From Chara braunii (Eukaryota > Streptophyta > Charophyceae > Charales > Characeae), in the NCBI GenBank assembly GCA_003427395.1, contig BFEA01000535.1:2063-42411 (forward strand): 40,349 nucleotides of DNA, given 5' to 3'. Made by a program: the position numbers and the translations under genes. Within the stretch, counting starts at the first letter, position 1. Every line of letters begins with the position of its first letter. The notes below the pieces were generated by a model. The model was not told where the DNA came from and did not search any database. It saw only the letters and a list, made by a program, of their open reading frames with translations. This document shows positions 1-10,187 of the stretch, one piece after another.

Positions 1-1639
1 CCTAACCAGTTGGTGCAGAAGGAGGTGATGGCTCGTTCTATGTCCCTCGTCATTTGTAGCAGGTCCAGCTTAATCTTCACTTCCTGCCACCTGCTCATTA
101 TTTCCATTTGGACTTGTTGTCGGATTTGGTCAGTNGTTTCTGCNCCCTCCANCCTCACCCCCTCNAGTGNCATTAGGCAGCNNTGCNACCAAAGTCCCCA
201 TAGTACTGCCCTTCGTCCCAAATTATACATATTTTCCACGAAGGGTGATTCTCTCTGTGCCTGTGGCCAATGGCCCACTAGAATGGCTCTCCAGGACCAT
301 GGCCATGACGGGTCTGGTATCATCTTTCTCCATATCCAATCCCACCATCGCCACGTAAGCTGCGCCGTAGGGCACTGCATAAAAATGTGCTCTATAGTTT
401 CTACTCTTTTTCGAACAGAGAAGGCACTTAGGCACCGAGGCACCAGATTCGTGTGATCTATGAGCCTGTCCATGTTGGGTAAACAACGATGCGCAATCTG
501 CCACCGCAGGGAGGAGATCTTAGCTGGTTTGGTCTTACCTCCCTGAAACCACCGAATCGGTGTAAGCAAGTTCCTGTCTACTTTAAGATGCTTGGCCCAT
601 CGACCCATTATTACATCTCTTAACGGACGTTTGGGCCTCAACAACCCATATGTGGACTTGACCGAGAGCTTATGTAGGTAGGTGTAACGGGGGGGGTTGG
701 TTCTGCGTGTGGCTGGAGCCCACCTCCACTCCAGTGGGTCAACAGCCAGGTGTTGGATGCCGGTGTCTGGCTGAAAGGCGACCGCCTCCTCTCCTTCTCC
801 CAGCACCCTGACCCTAAAAACAACAGTTTTATCCCTCCATTCGAGGGGGTCATGGCTCCCCTGCAATGTCCCTGTCTTGCGGACTGTGTACCATTCAATT
901 AATACATCTTGGGGCCTAATCATGTGGATCATACCTATGCGTCCCCCCTCGCCTTTGCCGGCTACCCAGTCATCCTCCTTGAAAACCGGACCTTTTCTGA
1001 GGGTTGTATACCACGCTAAGGGAATAGTATCCAATAGTTCTTCCAGATTTACCTTAGTAAAATGACAATATTTTAACCTGCTGCGCAACTCTTCCCCTGT
1101 CCTCCATCTTCTCAAGACTGGGTCCCATAAGTCCCCTATCCGAGTTACCCCGTTCTTTACCCATCCTTTCCAGGGAGATGACATGCTGCACCTTATCTGC
1201 CTATGCCTGTCGACCAGCTAGCGGTTTCCGAAGAGGGGCTGGCGGTATATTTCTTCCCATCTTTCGGGGGGTTGCTTATCAGGGAGGGGGAATTTGCGCC
1301 ATGCCTTGAGTAGGGAGGGCCAAAACTGGTCCATAATATCTTCCCCTTGGCCTCCTTCCATCTCCATTTTTGAGGTATGGTCCAGTACCTGTCCTCTAGC
1401 CAGGTCAAGGGATGTATTTCAGGGGGGGCTGTCGGGGCCAATCTGGCCAGGTGTTCCAGTGCCATAACTTTCCACGGGCTATTTATCGTGAGAACAAGTT
1501 TTTTGAGCCACTGGAGCTGCAGAGCATGAACTTGCGTAGCCGGATCTATGATCCCCAGGCCCCCTACCGAAGAGTGAGGTGGTCTTGTTCCGCCATTTGA
1601 CCAGTTTGGCCAGGGCCGGGGCGGTAATCCATTCGTCAC
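1..1639 (-). pseudogene. LINE ORF2 C-terminal region with zf-RVT-like motif, cut by window edge
   Basis: From 1639 the frame reads LGIIDPATQ, ALQLQWLKKLVL, ALEHLARLAP and HPLTWLEDRYW. The last two recur almost unchanged in copy B at 18.44-18.53 kb. Past about 1330 the coding sense moves through several frames and stops. At 560-200 it reads WQIAHRCLP and then VETIEHIFMQCP, the His/Cys part of the zf-RVT zinc-binding region of plant LINEs. It leaves the window reading QIRQQVQMEI and AITSFCTNWL. Ambiguous bases (137-183) fall in this part. In copy B the same region is almost uninterrupted, which is the best guide to its frame. Confidence 0.85.
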
Positions 1640-3324
1640 TCGTCGGGGGACGGCCTATCGCCGTCATGGATACTCCTAGGACTCTAAGCGGGGCTTCCAA
1701 AGGGAGCCATGAGATACGGGGGGGTTCTGGTGGCTGGCCTCCTTGGTAGTGGATCCACCATCCTTGCGTTTTATTTCCCCAGTTGACTTTCATGTCTGAG
1801 ACTTGGGAAAATCTCTCCATCAGGCGTTGAATCTCTTCCATATTAGGCGTGGTAGCTTCTACCATGACTGTGAGATCATCTGCAGAAAGGGAGCAGATCG
1901 TAACTGCCTCTTTCAGTATATGGGCTATTTTTATTATAGGGATGTCTTTATTCGCCCGTAAGTTGGCCGCAAGGGCCTCCATGATAACTAGGAGAAGGAA
2001 GGGGGCAATAGGGTCCCCCTGACAGACCGATCTTTCAAGTTTTATCGAGGGGGGCAAGGTCCCGTTAATCTGGATCGTTGTCGTGGCGTTTGCGTGCAAG
2101 ATGCGCACCCACCTTCTGAACACCGGTCCAAAGTTCATTTTCTGTAGGCATTTGTCCAAAAAGAGCCAGTCAACATGGTCATACGCTTTCTCAAAGTCTA
2201 TGAAGACCAATGCTGCATTTTGCCGAGTGTGTCTGGCGAGGTGCATGACCTCATGGACCAGTGGGATATTCTTCTGGATGTTCCGGCTGCGCATAAATCC
2301 GGTCTGGGCAGAATGTATAATATCCTCCATCACAGGGATCATTCTGTTTGCCAGTGCTTTAGCTAGCATTTTGTATGTCACTGTGAGCAGGGTGATGGGT
2401 CTGTAATTCCGAATATTCATCTTATCTCCTTTTTTGTATAGCAGTGATAAGATACCTTGCCCCACCATTTCTCCCATTCCCCCTGACATCCATACTTCCG
2501 CATAGTAGTCCATAAGGTTCTGGTTCATTGTGTACCACATGGCCTCCCAGAACTCCTTAGGGAGTCCGTCTAGGCCTGGTGACTTATCCTCTTTCATCTG
2601 CATTAATGATGTCCATATGTCCTCCCTGAGTAGGGGTGCCTCTAGTTTTCCTTTTTGTTCTTCCGAGAGGGACCCTTCCATAGGAGCGAGGAACTATTCT
2701 ATCATCAGATGCTGAGCTTCCTCCTCCATGGGCGGTACATGTGACGCGAAGAGATCTTTGAAAAAATCCCGTGTGATTTTCACACACCGGGCCGTTGTCA
2801 GTGTAGGCTGCGTCTCATCTGCTTCCGGATAATGAAGAGCTTCAATCGTTGCCCGTTTTTTGGGCCATTCCAAAAAATTTCTTGTCCATTGACCCTTATG
2901 AATTAAAATTGGATAACTTTCCCCTAATTCGCGTGCCTTGCCATCGGTATTGGGCATGGCTTAAGAGCCGGTCTTTCAGAGTTTGAATTTGTGTCTGCCT
3001 CTCTGTAGTTTCGGGGAGGTCCGATTCGTACGAAAGTCCTTGTTGTTCAAGATCTACCAACTGGTTCATGGTATCCACTTCTTGTTGGTGGCGATGGGCC
3101 GCCAATAGTTTGGAGAACTCTTTACATTTCTTTGATAAGAAAAAAAGTCCGTTATTAAACCAGTTGATCCAAGAGTCCAGTTCCGGACGGCGCTCCTTCC
3201 AATAGGCCCACGACTGGCGCAGATACTGTTGGAAGGAGTCTATCCGTAATATCGATGTGTTCAGTTTATAGTAGCCCGCTCCCTGGTCGGGGCGTTTCCG
3301 AAAGGTGAGTGCTGTCATGCACAT
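1479..3324 (-). pseudogene. LINE ORF2, linker and reverse transcriptase domain
   Basis: The linker (3324 to about 2940) is helical and Lys/Glu-rich. One shift near 2940 leads to a frame that is open from 2957 to 1479 except for a single TAG at 2696-2694. RT landmarks in order: DKSPGLDGLPKEFW, NYRPITLLTVTYKML, QTGFMRSRNIQ, ALVFIDFEKAYDHVDW (first catalytic Asp), SVCQGDPIAPFLL, and the catalytic box read as SLSADDL (1886-1875). The usual LINE box is F/YADD; here the first residue is Ser (TCT, one change from TTT). Both aspartates remain. Near 1590 the homologous frame shifts to the one used by the C-terminal region. The domain is about the length expected for a LINE RT. Confidence 0.9.
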
Positions 3325-4141
3325 TTTGTGATCCAGCCCGGAAAGGGGCTGGCCGGTAAAATTGCTGCATGCGTGAGTGCACCTTCCACAGCGAGTGAGA
3401 GGAGAATTAGGTCTATCCTGGAGCGCGACGGTCTGGTCAGGTTGTTGTTGTGTTTTATACAGGTGAACTGTCGTTCGGTAGGGAAGAAGCGCCTAAAAGA
3501 GTCGAAGAGAGAGAGTGAAGAGCACAATTCCTCCAGCATTTGTTCGTCGTTTTCTACCGAGGCCATAGTGGAGGAGGGGATTCTCCATCAGTCTAACCAT
3601 CTGTCCGGAGCCGCATTAAAGTCTCCTGCCAAAATCAGTGGGATGTCCAACTGTATGTCCGGCTGGACCTTATCTCTAATTTTGTCGAAGAAGACCTGAC
3701 GTTCCTGCGTTGTGTTCGGGGCGTAGAGGCATATGATACTCACCACCTCTAATTCCAACATTCCCAATACTGCCACCCACCTGCCTTCCTCTTCATCCCG
3801 CTCCCACCTGATCACCTCCAGTCTTGAGTTAGCTGAACCCATATTTCCACTCCGGCCCGCCCTGGGCCAGGTGAGAATGCCTGTACAGATTAGAAAGGCC
3901 AGACCAGTTTGTGGGCCCTATGGTGTGTCGGCGTGTCCATCAAGTGTGTCTCTTGCACACAGATGACATCTGGTCACTCCCGTCCTCCAACTCCACGTAG
4001 AAGGTCCCATAGGGCCTGTGTTTTTTCTTGGTTTTGAGAGGCAAGCCCGTTGATATTAATGGCGCGCAAATCCAAGTCAACCGTTTGTAGCGTGCGTTTC
4101 CACGCTCTATTTTTGCCATAAAGTGTGCCTACCCAGTCCAT
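3318..4141 (-). pseudogene. LINE ORF2, endonuclease/exonuclease/phosphatase (EEP) domain
   Basis: The ATG at 4141-4139 opens MDWVGTLYGKNR, leading into the conserved EEP start AININGL and the catalytic-glutamate motif QETHL (3955-3941). A frameshift then leads to LILAGDFNAAPDRW near 3600, the Asp-x-Asn motif, then SRIDLILLS. A terminal Asp-His pair sits at 3333-3328 in another frame. In LINEs this domain nicks the target DNA to make the primer. The copy is inactive: stops at 3976-3974 (TGA), 3892-3890 (TAA) and 3590-3588 (TGA), and a shift between about 3890 and 3842. The residues that define the family are still readable, so identification is firm even though no full frame survives. Confidence 0.85.
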
Positions 4142-4170
4142 TTCTAACGCATAAGGGTCAGGCTATGATC

Positions 4171-4185
4171 TTTTTTTTTTTTTTT
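4171..4185 (-). repeat. A15 homopolymer between ORF1 and ORF2
   Basis: Fifteen T on the plus strand (A15 in element sense) lie between the ORF1 stop at 4239 and the ORF2 ATG at 4141. An internal A-run is unusual inside a LINE. It could be slippage, or the tail of a short insertion. Confidence 0.9.
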
Positions 4186-4238
4186 AGAAGCGGTGCCAAC
4201 TCTGTTGATCCCAGGCCACCTCGTTGTTAAAAATATTC

Positions 4239-5575
4239 TTACGCAGGATCCTGCATATGCAGGTAAGCAAGTCGTCTCCGGACCATGCATGACTGGGTTT
4301 TACTTTGAGACTTTGTAGTTCGAGCAATGCATTGTGTGAGGCCCAAAGTAAGGCCCGCCTCCTTCTGTTCCTCAAACAGAACATATATGTCCCAGTCTGC
4401 AATCTTGTTGGGGCTTCCTGAGGCTATTATGGTGGCAGTGGCTCCGGGTTCAAAATGGTTTGCAATAAAAGTTTTTACTTCCTCTCGGCCAAACCCCCCG
4501 GGGTCGTCCTGTCGCCACCCTTGCAGAGTCACTCCCCCGAAACTTGGAGTATATTCGTTGTGCTCTGATTGCGAAAGCCCCAACTCCCATTTCCCTCCCC
4601 CCTTTCTTATTGGTAGGACCAAAACCTTGTTGTCTTTGGATAAGGGGGCGTCCTGATGACCCTTTTCGACCAGGTGTCGTAGCTTTGTTCTCCTAGATGT
4701 TTCGGGGGTTTTGGTCTGTTCAGTCGGTTCAGTCTATTCCGACTTGTCCCCTGGAACCTCTTGGCTTTCCGCCTGTGGGGCTTCTCCCCCCGGCTGCATT
4801 TTTGGTCGGTCTGTTTGCTGAGGTGGTTGGGGATGTGTGTCTTGCTGAATATTCTCCGCCCCTTGTTCTGTTTCCGGGGGTGGACTCTGAAACTGGCCCT
4901 GTACAATGTGCGATATCCGACCAAGCACTGTGTACCAGCTTTCCTGGCCCGCCAGTCCATGGTCTAGTGCCTGTTTCAAAGTTGGACTGTTATCCAGCAT
5001 TTCAAAAAGGTGTACGTACGCGGAGTCCCAAAATGACAGTGCCAAGTTCGGGTGCAGCGGTTTTAGGTGATCAATCAGCCAGTCCCCTAGAGCTCTGAGC
5101 TTTGTTTCCACATCCCCCTAACCCAAGGGGTACTCTTGCTGCTCAGTTTCTGTGTCCGCCATTTCCACGTCCGGGAGGGGGGGGGTGTCTTCCACATCCA
5201 TTGGCTGCGGTCCGAAAGCCTGGCCCAGGGGGTCTGCAGTTTTGTTGCTTTCCCATCCTGGCCAGGGGAGATGTTGTGTCTCGTTTTCTGTTTCCTTGTG
5301 CTCCTTTTTCTTTCGGTTTTGGTTCTTGCTCCCTGTCGGTGTACTTTTCCTTGAACCATCTTCCCCCTTCCTGCAGTTTCGATCTCCTCCTGCTCTCCCT
5401 CTGGCTGCTTCTCTGGCTTCTCTTTCCCTTCTCCCGCAACTGTCAGAGGGGCGTAGCGGTTTGCTGTCCGCACAACATTCAGTTTGAGAGGTTTAGGCGA
5501 GGGGCCCTTCGTGTCATTCCCTCCTTTCGGGCGTCCTTTTTGGCCTCCTTTTTTTATGTCGGGGCTTGTTCCCAC
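4239..5575 (-). pseudogene. LINE ORF1 C-terminal extension, frameshifted
   Basis: After the stop of the 6840-5554 frame, coding character continues in another frame (5575-5087): a Lys/Arg/Glu-rich stretch with GKATKLQTPWARL. A third frame from 5111 to 4239 starts METKLRALGDWLIDHLKPLH. That last frame is broken by a single TAG at 4736-4734 and otherwise runs about 290 codons to the end, including a segment with DIYVLFEEQKEAGL. ORF1 would then have been about 900 codons, long for a plant LINE. The C-terminal part matches no domain I recognise. An alternative is that the last frame was a separate small ORF. The assignment to ORF1 rests on position and strand only. Confidence 0.55.
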
Positions 5576-6840
5576 ACTGCAGTTATATCTGCATTTATAA
5601 GCAAATCTTGAGGGTGGGGCTCTTTTCCCCCCTCGGTCTGTGGTTTTCGCTGGTTTGGGGGGCCAGGGTGAGGACCAGAGGGAGTTCGCAAGGGGTGTTC
5701 ACTTGGCTTGTCCATGTGTTTTTCAACTGACTGAGGCGGGGTCCATTCCTTAGGAGGTTTTGTTTCGCGGTTGATGTTGTCCTTCCCTTCCCATTCCCAC
5801 CCTCTCACTCCCCCTCCCTGTTTTTGCTCATCTATGTATACCCACCCCTCGTGCCTCGGATCGACTGTCCTCCACATTGTTGCCTTAAATGGATCACGCA
5901 ACAAGCGGCCCGTGGATTTGACTCTCTTAGCTGGGTTATGTGGGCATCCCGATTCCGCCGCAGCATGGCCATACGCCTGGCACCTGAAGCACCAGGGTCG
6001 AGTCTTGTGCGCAGTATGTATTCTGAAATCGCATCCCCCCACGTGAAATTCAATCACATCATCAATCTGAAAAACATGGTCCTTAGGGAGATCAAGGGCC
6101 AACATCAAGTAGCCGTCTCGCTTAGCTACGTACGACGGTAGGGGGTCCATGAAGTCTACTATATCGTATTTCTGCGCTAAGTCTTGCACGAACGCCACCT
6201 GTATCTTGATCGGGACGTGCCTAAACTCAACCCAATAGTGATCCGCCATTAACTGTTCCCTCCTCTCCTCCGGTTTCTGCTGCTTTTGTGGCGACCACGG
6301 GTAGATCCTGACCTCTGATCGGCCGCAGCGGATGCTTCGCCAGGCATCCATTGTGTGCTTGTNTGCATCGAACATGCAGATGATGGTGTATACGGATGAT
6401 GAGACCGGCTGTATTAGGAAGAAATCACGTGCTCCCTCCTCCGATCCTTTGAGGGTTGCTAGCCTTTTCCTAATCCAGATTATCTTATCGTTCATTGTTT
6501 TGTATGTCGCATCATCGTAGAACACCCAGTTGCTGGCATGGCGGGTGTATATCTCTTCTCTCTCCTGCACCTTCCCAGCTGGGAGGGCTTTTACCCTGCG
6601 CTGCTTGCCCCCTTGATTCACCAATTTATCTTCAGAGCTGGTTAGGAATTTTGTAAGGAAAAACGCACTGGCTGTCGTGAGGTTATCCAGTGGGATCTCC
6701 ATTCCTTGTCCACCTTCTTCTGTCCCCAGTTCCCCCCTCCTGACTTTAAGTGTTGTGCCACTGTAAGGTCCTTTCAGTTTTCCTGCCCAGGAGGTAGAGG
6801 AGGATGCCGGAGCTGGCTGGGCATCGATCCTTTCTTTCAT
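5554..6840 (-). CDS. LINE ORF1 protein, N-terminal two thirds, with zinc knuckle
   Basis: This is a 428-codon open frame. ORF1 proteins of LINEs bind the element RNA and form the ribonucleoprotein used for retrotransposition. The middle part (HYWVEFRHVPIKIQ onward) has the layout of plant DUF4283-like ORF1 proteins. It is followed by a knuckle CFRCQAYGHAAAESGC at 5944-5991, spacing C-X2-C-X4-H-X6-C, two residues wider than the classic CCHC. The tail is proline- and lysine-rich. The same frame is open further upstream: an ATG at 7056-7054 starts 37 codons that end in one TAG (6945-6943), after which the frame stays open into the ATG at 6840. The original start may therefore have been 7056. One codon holds an ambiguous base (6363). 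Confidence 0.8.
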   Translation of the reverse strand: MKERIDAQPAPASSSTSWAGKLKGPYSGTTLKVRRGELGTEEGGQGMEIPLDNLTTASAFFLTKFLTSSEDKLVNQGGKQRRVKALPAGKVQEREEIYTRHASNWVFYDDATYKTMNDKIIWIRKRLATLKGSEEGARDFFLIQPVSSSVYTIICMFDAXKHTMDAWRSIRCGRSEVRIYPWSPQKQQKPEERREQLMADHYWVEFRHVPIKIQVAFVQDLAQKYDIVDFMDPLPSYVAKRDGYLMLALDLPKDHVFQIDDVIEFHVGGCDFRIHTAHKTRPWCFRCQAYGHAAAESGCPHNPAKRVKSTGRLLRDPFKATMWRTVDPRHEGWVYIDEQKQGGGVRGWEWEGKDNINRETKPPKEWTPPQSVEKHMDKPSEHPLRTPSGPHPGPPNQRKPQTEGGKEPHPQDLLINADITAVWEQAPT

Positions 6841-7361
6841 ACTTTTCAGCTCTGTTTGTTTGCTCGCTGTTGTGCCTGCTGAGCTGGTTCCTCCCTGCTC
6901 GTGCTCCTCCCCTCTGGTTCCGGGGTCGGCGGCACCGGTAGTCTATGTTGGTTTAGGAATATAGTGTCCTTGTTCACTGTGGTGCCTCATTGGCACTTGG
7001 TAGAATAGTGTTTCCCCTCTCTTCTTATTTCTGGCTGCGTCCTTGATTGGCGCCATCTGTGCTTGGACCCAAAGTAGGGTAGGGCCTGGGGGACCTGGCT
7101 TGCCTAACTGTTTTGGGCCTTCCTGATAGGGGGTACAGCGAGGCTCACTCCTGTCGCGATGCAGTCAGGAGGACACCAGACACCATACTACCTTCAAGGA
7201 TGCATACACACTCCGTCGAGCAATTGCCAAGGGCTTTGTACAAAAGGATTAGCCTATTCTACACGGAGTGCTCCACTGTCGTAGGCCTGGGTATCGTGTC
7301 ACGGCCCATGCAATTTTGCCTAACGAGAAACAGCCAGCAAGCAGCAAAAAATTTGCGAGAA

Positions 7362-7620
7362 AACCCAAAAATCTTCCAAAAGATCTTCCAGAAGGAGTTT
7401 GGAGAGGTCATACGTGCTTACGGCAAAGCGGACCACAGTTCCTTCGTCCGCAGCGTTCCTTCCTCAGGTCAAGGTACGCAGGGTAACAGGGGGAGCAATC
7501 AAGAGTTGTCCAGAACGCAGTCCAGAACGATTTAAAACGAGAAAACAAAAAATCTTCCAAAAAATCTTCTAGAAGGAATTTCGAGAGGTCGTTCGTGCAT
7601 ACGTCAGAGCGGACCACAGG
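7362..7620 (+). repeat. Pair of ~80-bp direct repeats
   Basis: The segments 7362-7439 and 7541-7620 share gaaaac, AAATCTTCCAAAA, AGAAGGA, GAGAGGTC and AGCGGACCACAG in the same order and spacing, with scattered substitutions. They lie about 180 bases apart in the same orientation. No protein or known element is evident. They may be the remains of a tandem duplication or two insertions of a short repeat. Confidence 0.85.
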
Positions 7621-7714
7621 TCGAGGTCATCAACATGCATACACACCGCAGGACTCATCCCAGCTTTGCTCCCCTCCTGATTGATTATGCTGAAAATCTG
7701 TTTATTTAATCCCA

Positions 7715-7800
7715 GGTCAAAGGATGGGAGGGCAGGGACGGAAGACAGGGGTGACCGGGTCAAAGGATGGGAGGGCAGGGACAGAAGACCGGGATGACCG
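7715..7800 (+). repeat. 43-bp tandem repeat, two units
   Basis: The units 7715-7757 and 7758-7800 both start GGTCAAAGGATGGGAGGGCA and differ at only a few positions. This is a recent local duplication in a purine-rich stretch. Confidence 0.92.
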
Positions 7801-8547
7801 GGGCAGCCTGTGTAAGAAACAGGTTTCGAAAAAGATGAAAACGATGAAACATCAAGAAAAGCGAAAGAAGGGTCGAGCGGGCCACAACTTATATTTTAAA
7901 GAAGAGAGAGGAAGAGAGGAAGAGTGGAAGAGAGGAAGAATCCTATCGCATCATCCGCCAAACACTCTGCCAGGAAGACGCCGATACCAGAGATCGAAAA
8001 GCAATCTAAAAAACAAAAAAGCATACACAACCGGCTCAAAAGACGACCGCTTATAGCTAAGGAAGAAGGGACAATCCTATCTTATCAAAGAAACAAAGAA
8101 ACAAAGCCAGCATGAAGCACAAACATTCACGCAAATTATGCAATCCGAATCATGGAACATGCATGCATACAAACGTCGGGTTTACAAAACGTCGGGAGAG
8201 TGACAGAAAGGGACAAAAACCAAAGTAGAGGATAGAGGGTAAGGACGGGCAACGGGTATTTTATGAGTGTCGACAAGTTTACCCCGTTCCGTTCGGGCTG
8301 GATCTTCAGTTGGCTTCCTCCTCGGGGGGGTTCACCCACCGAGGCCCCTGAGGAAGGCGACTCTCTTGATCGATTGCGTGCCTTCGATTGTTGCTGCCTG
8401 TTGCGTCGCCTTACTGCATGCGCCCCGATGACTCTGTTTCTAAACGTATTCCCGTTCCATGTCCACCTTGCCTGCTGCCGCTACCGTTTCCAGGTTCCTT
8501 CCCGAGACCCTCTCTTCATCCCTCGTCCTTCTGTAGGTGCTCATCAC

Positions 8548-8672
8548 TTCTTCGCTCCTGGCTTTCGATGCCTGCCAGTCCACGCTAATTCACCATCTCG
8601 CTTCATCGCGCCTACCTTGCCTGCCTTGCGCCACTCTTCGCTCCTGTCTTTCGATGCCTGTCAGTCCACGCT
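8548..8672 (+). repeat. 39-bp direct repeats, period 86
   Basis: 8548-8586 and 8634-8672 share CTTCGCTCCTG, CTTTCGATGCCTG and CAGTCCACGCT with very few differences. The sequence is pyrimidine-rich and lies just upstream of the gag start of G1, so it probably belongs to the leader or LTR remnant of that element. Confidence 0.88.
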
Positions 8673-8710
8673 CCTCTTCGTTGCTCACGCTCCTCTGTCC
8701 ACGACCAGCT

Positions 8711-9938
8711 ATGGCCGCTGCCGCCGCATTGGGGCAGGGGCAAAGTCAAGCGCCCAAGGAGGGACCTACGCGTAGCAGTCGTTGCCGACCGCCCCCGCCG
8801 CCCCCCCCGTCGCTACGGCACCGGAAGGACCTGCCGTACCGTACGTAGCTCAGTGCTAGCGCTGGTCGAAGTAGATCGCACTCCCCGTTCTCAAAGAGCA
8901 CTCCCCGTTCTCCTCCTCTATGCCCAAATGATCCCGTACTGGGATAGAGTACGAATGGCGAGTTCTTGTTTTGAGGGAAATGCAGCCATCTTTGCCATAT
9001 CTTTAATCAAAGAAGTTGGTTGTACATCTATGGTGCAGTTTTCGCAGAGGACCAGAATAGAGGACTTCTTCAAGACACTCAAAGACAGGTTCGAATATAA
9101 GAACTTGGCCCGTCGTACGGAAGCCCTGATCCTCAATATTAGTGATAGAAAATGGAAGAGTGCATCAGCACTCAAAGCAACCATGGATGAACTGTTACAG
9201 TGTCCCGAACATGGACTGACCCCCGCGCAGGTTCTGAATAATTTCGCCAGATCCCTCCCAGAGTCATTCAAGACCCAATTATATCCTCGCATAAAGGAGG
9301 AGGGGATGACTTACGAAAAATTCAGCAAGATCGCGGTAGATCATGTTGGATTTCTACAGGAAGCTAACTATTGCCATTACTAGAAAGATCTCGAGACTGA
9401 CAAGAAATGGAAAGACATAACTATTTCAGGTAATACAGTGGGTAAAGACAATCTGGTAGTCATCTTTGAGGAAGGAGGTGTAGAGTCCTTGTCCTACGAC
9501 CAGATAGACTATGGTCTGAACGAGGACAACAACAATCACATGGCCCAGGGGTGGACTACGAGGCTGTTGCAGCCCGCGGGTGAGGGGGATCAGGAGGACG
9601 AGGCCATGGTAGAGGTAGAGGAGGTCGCGGCCGTGGTGGAGGAAGAGGACCCGCTGCCCAGAGGGGTGGTGGCGAAGGTAGCTATCATGTGGGAGGCAGG
9701 GGTAATGGTCCCTTGCAAGGCGGTAGAGGCCATTTCTTCACAAGGGGTAGAGGTAGAGGATTCAATAACTGGCGGCCATACCCACCTCATCCGAGAATTG
9801 CTGCAGGCAAGCCCTAGGAACAAATGGGGATAGATGAGAAGACTTCGGAGGCGCCCAAAGAAGCAGGGTAATACTTCAAGTGTGGTGACCCCGACCACAT
9901 CGTTCCCTTTTGTCCCGAGTATAGGTACCCAAAAGGGA
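8711..9938 (+). pseudogene. G1 gag: capsid-like domain, RGG-like tract and broken zinc knuckle
   Basis: An ATG at 8711 opens MAAAAALGQGQSQAP and a proline run, ending at 8848 after a shift. The capsid-like part (about 8925-9380) reads SSCFEGNAAIFAISLI, FFKTLKDRFEYKN and FARSLPESFKTQLYP, typical of retrotransposon gag. It stops at a TAG (9381-9383) and continues in frame to about 9530. A second frame from 9587 gives an arginine-glycine tract (GRGHGRGRGGRGRGGGRG) ending near 9810. At 9872-9913 the same frame shows YFKCGDPDHIVPFC, a CCHC knuckle whose first Cys is Tyr (TAC), with a TAA just before it (9869-9871). Gag packages element RNA; this copy cannot make an intact product. Confidence 0.8.
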
Positions 9939-10187
9939 ATTGCCAGTAGAGGTTGCGGTTGCCTCTACAGGGACTCTGAATGCAAGCAGACTGAGATCCT
10001 TTCATTCAGAGGTCCCAATGGCAGAGACTGGGACCGATAGAGTAGGCCCACCTAGATAGTTGTCCGGAGGTAGCTTGTGCTAGGACCTCTCTAGGTGGTT
10101 CCCTCGCAAGCATTGGGGATGAACTGATCACTCGTCACCACGCTTGGGCCGAGATGAAGAAAAGAAAAGGACAATTATTGATAGCAG

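Larger units (their letters stand above)
1..7056 (-). mobile_element. LINE-type non-LTR retrotransposon, copy A, nearly full length, 3' end off the window
   Basis: Read on the minus strand, the segment carries ORF1 (7056 to 4239, zinc knuckle), then ORF2 from an ATG at 4141: endonuclease, reverse transcriptase and a zf-RVT-like C-terminal region. This is the normal order of a plant-type LINE. Such elements copy their RNA at a nicked target site by target-primed reverse transcription. The left window edge cuts the element inside the ORF2 C-terminus, near residues FCTNWL, which match FCTDWV in copy B (18366-20145). Several stops and frameshifts break both ORFs, so this copy is almost certainly dead. 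The 5' end is set only by the first ORF1 ATG; no target-site duplication was found. Confidence 0.9.
7057..8547. other. Non-coding spacer between LINE copy A and gypsy G1
   Basis: No reading frame here has coding character or resembles a known protein. The stretch holds two pairs of direct repeats, listed separately, and purine-rich runs at 7800-8110. Its right end may include leftover 5' leader of gypsy G1. No copy of the G1 3' flank (13402-14340) was recognised here. Confidence 0.6.

Noticed and set aside
5102-5611. 169-codon plus-strand frame opposite LINE ORF1
   Set aside because: Antisense shadow of the ORF1 tail, with no domain of its own.
8263-8848. Plus-strand frames of 170 and 103 codons upstream of gag
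   Set aside because: They contain the 39-bp direct repeats in different frames and look like leader sequence. Only the part from 8711 resembles a gag N-terminus.
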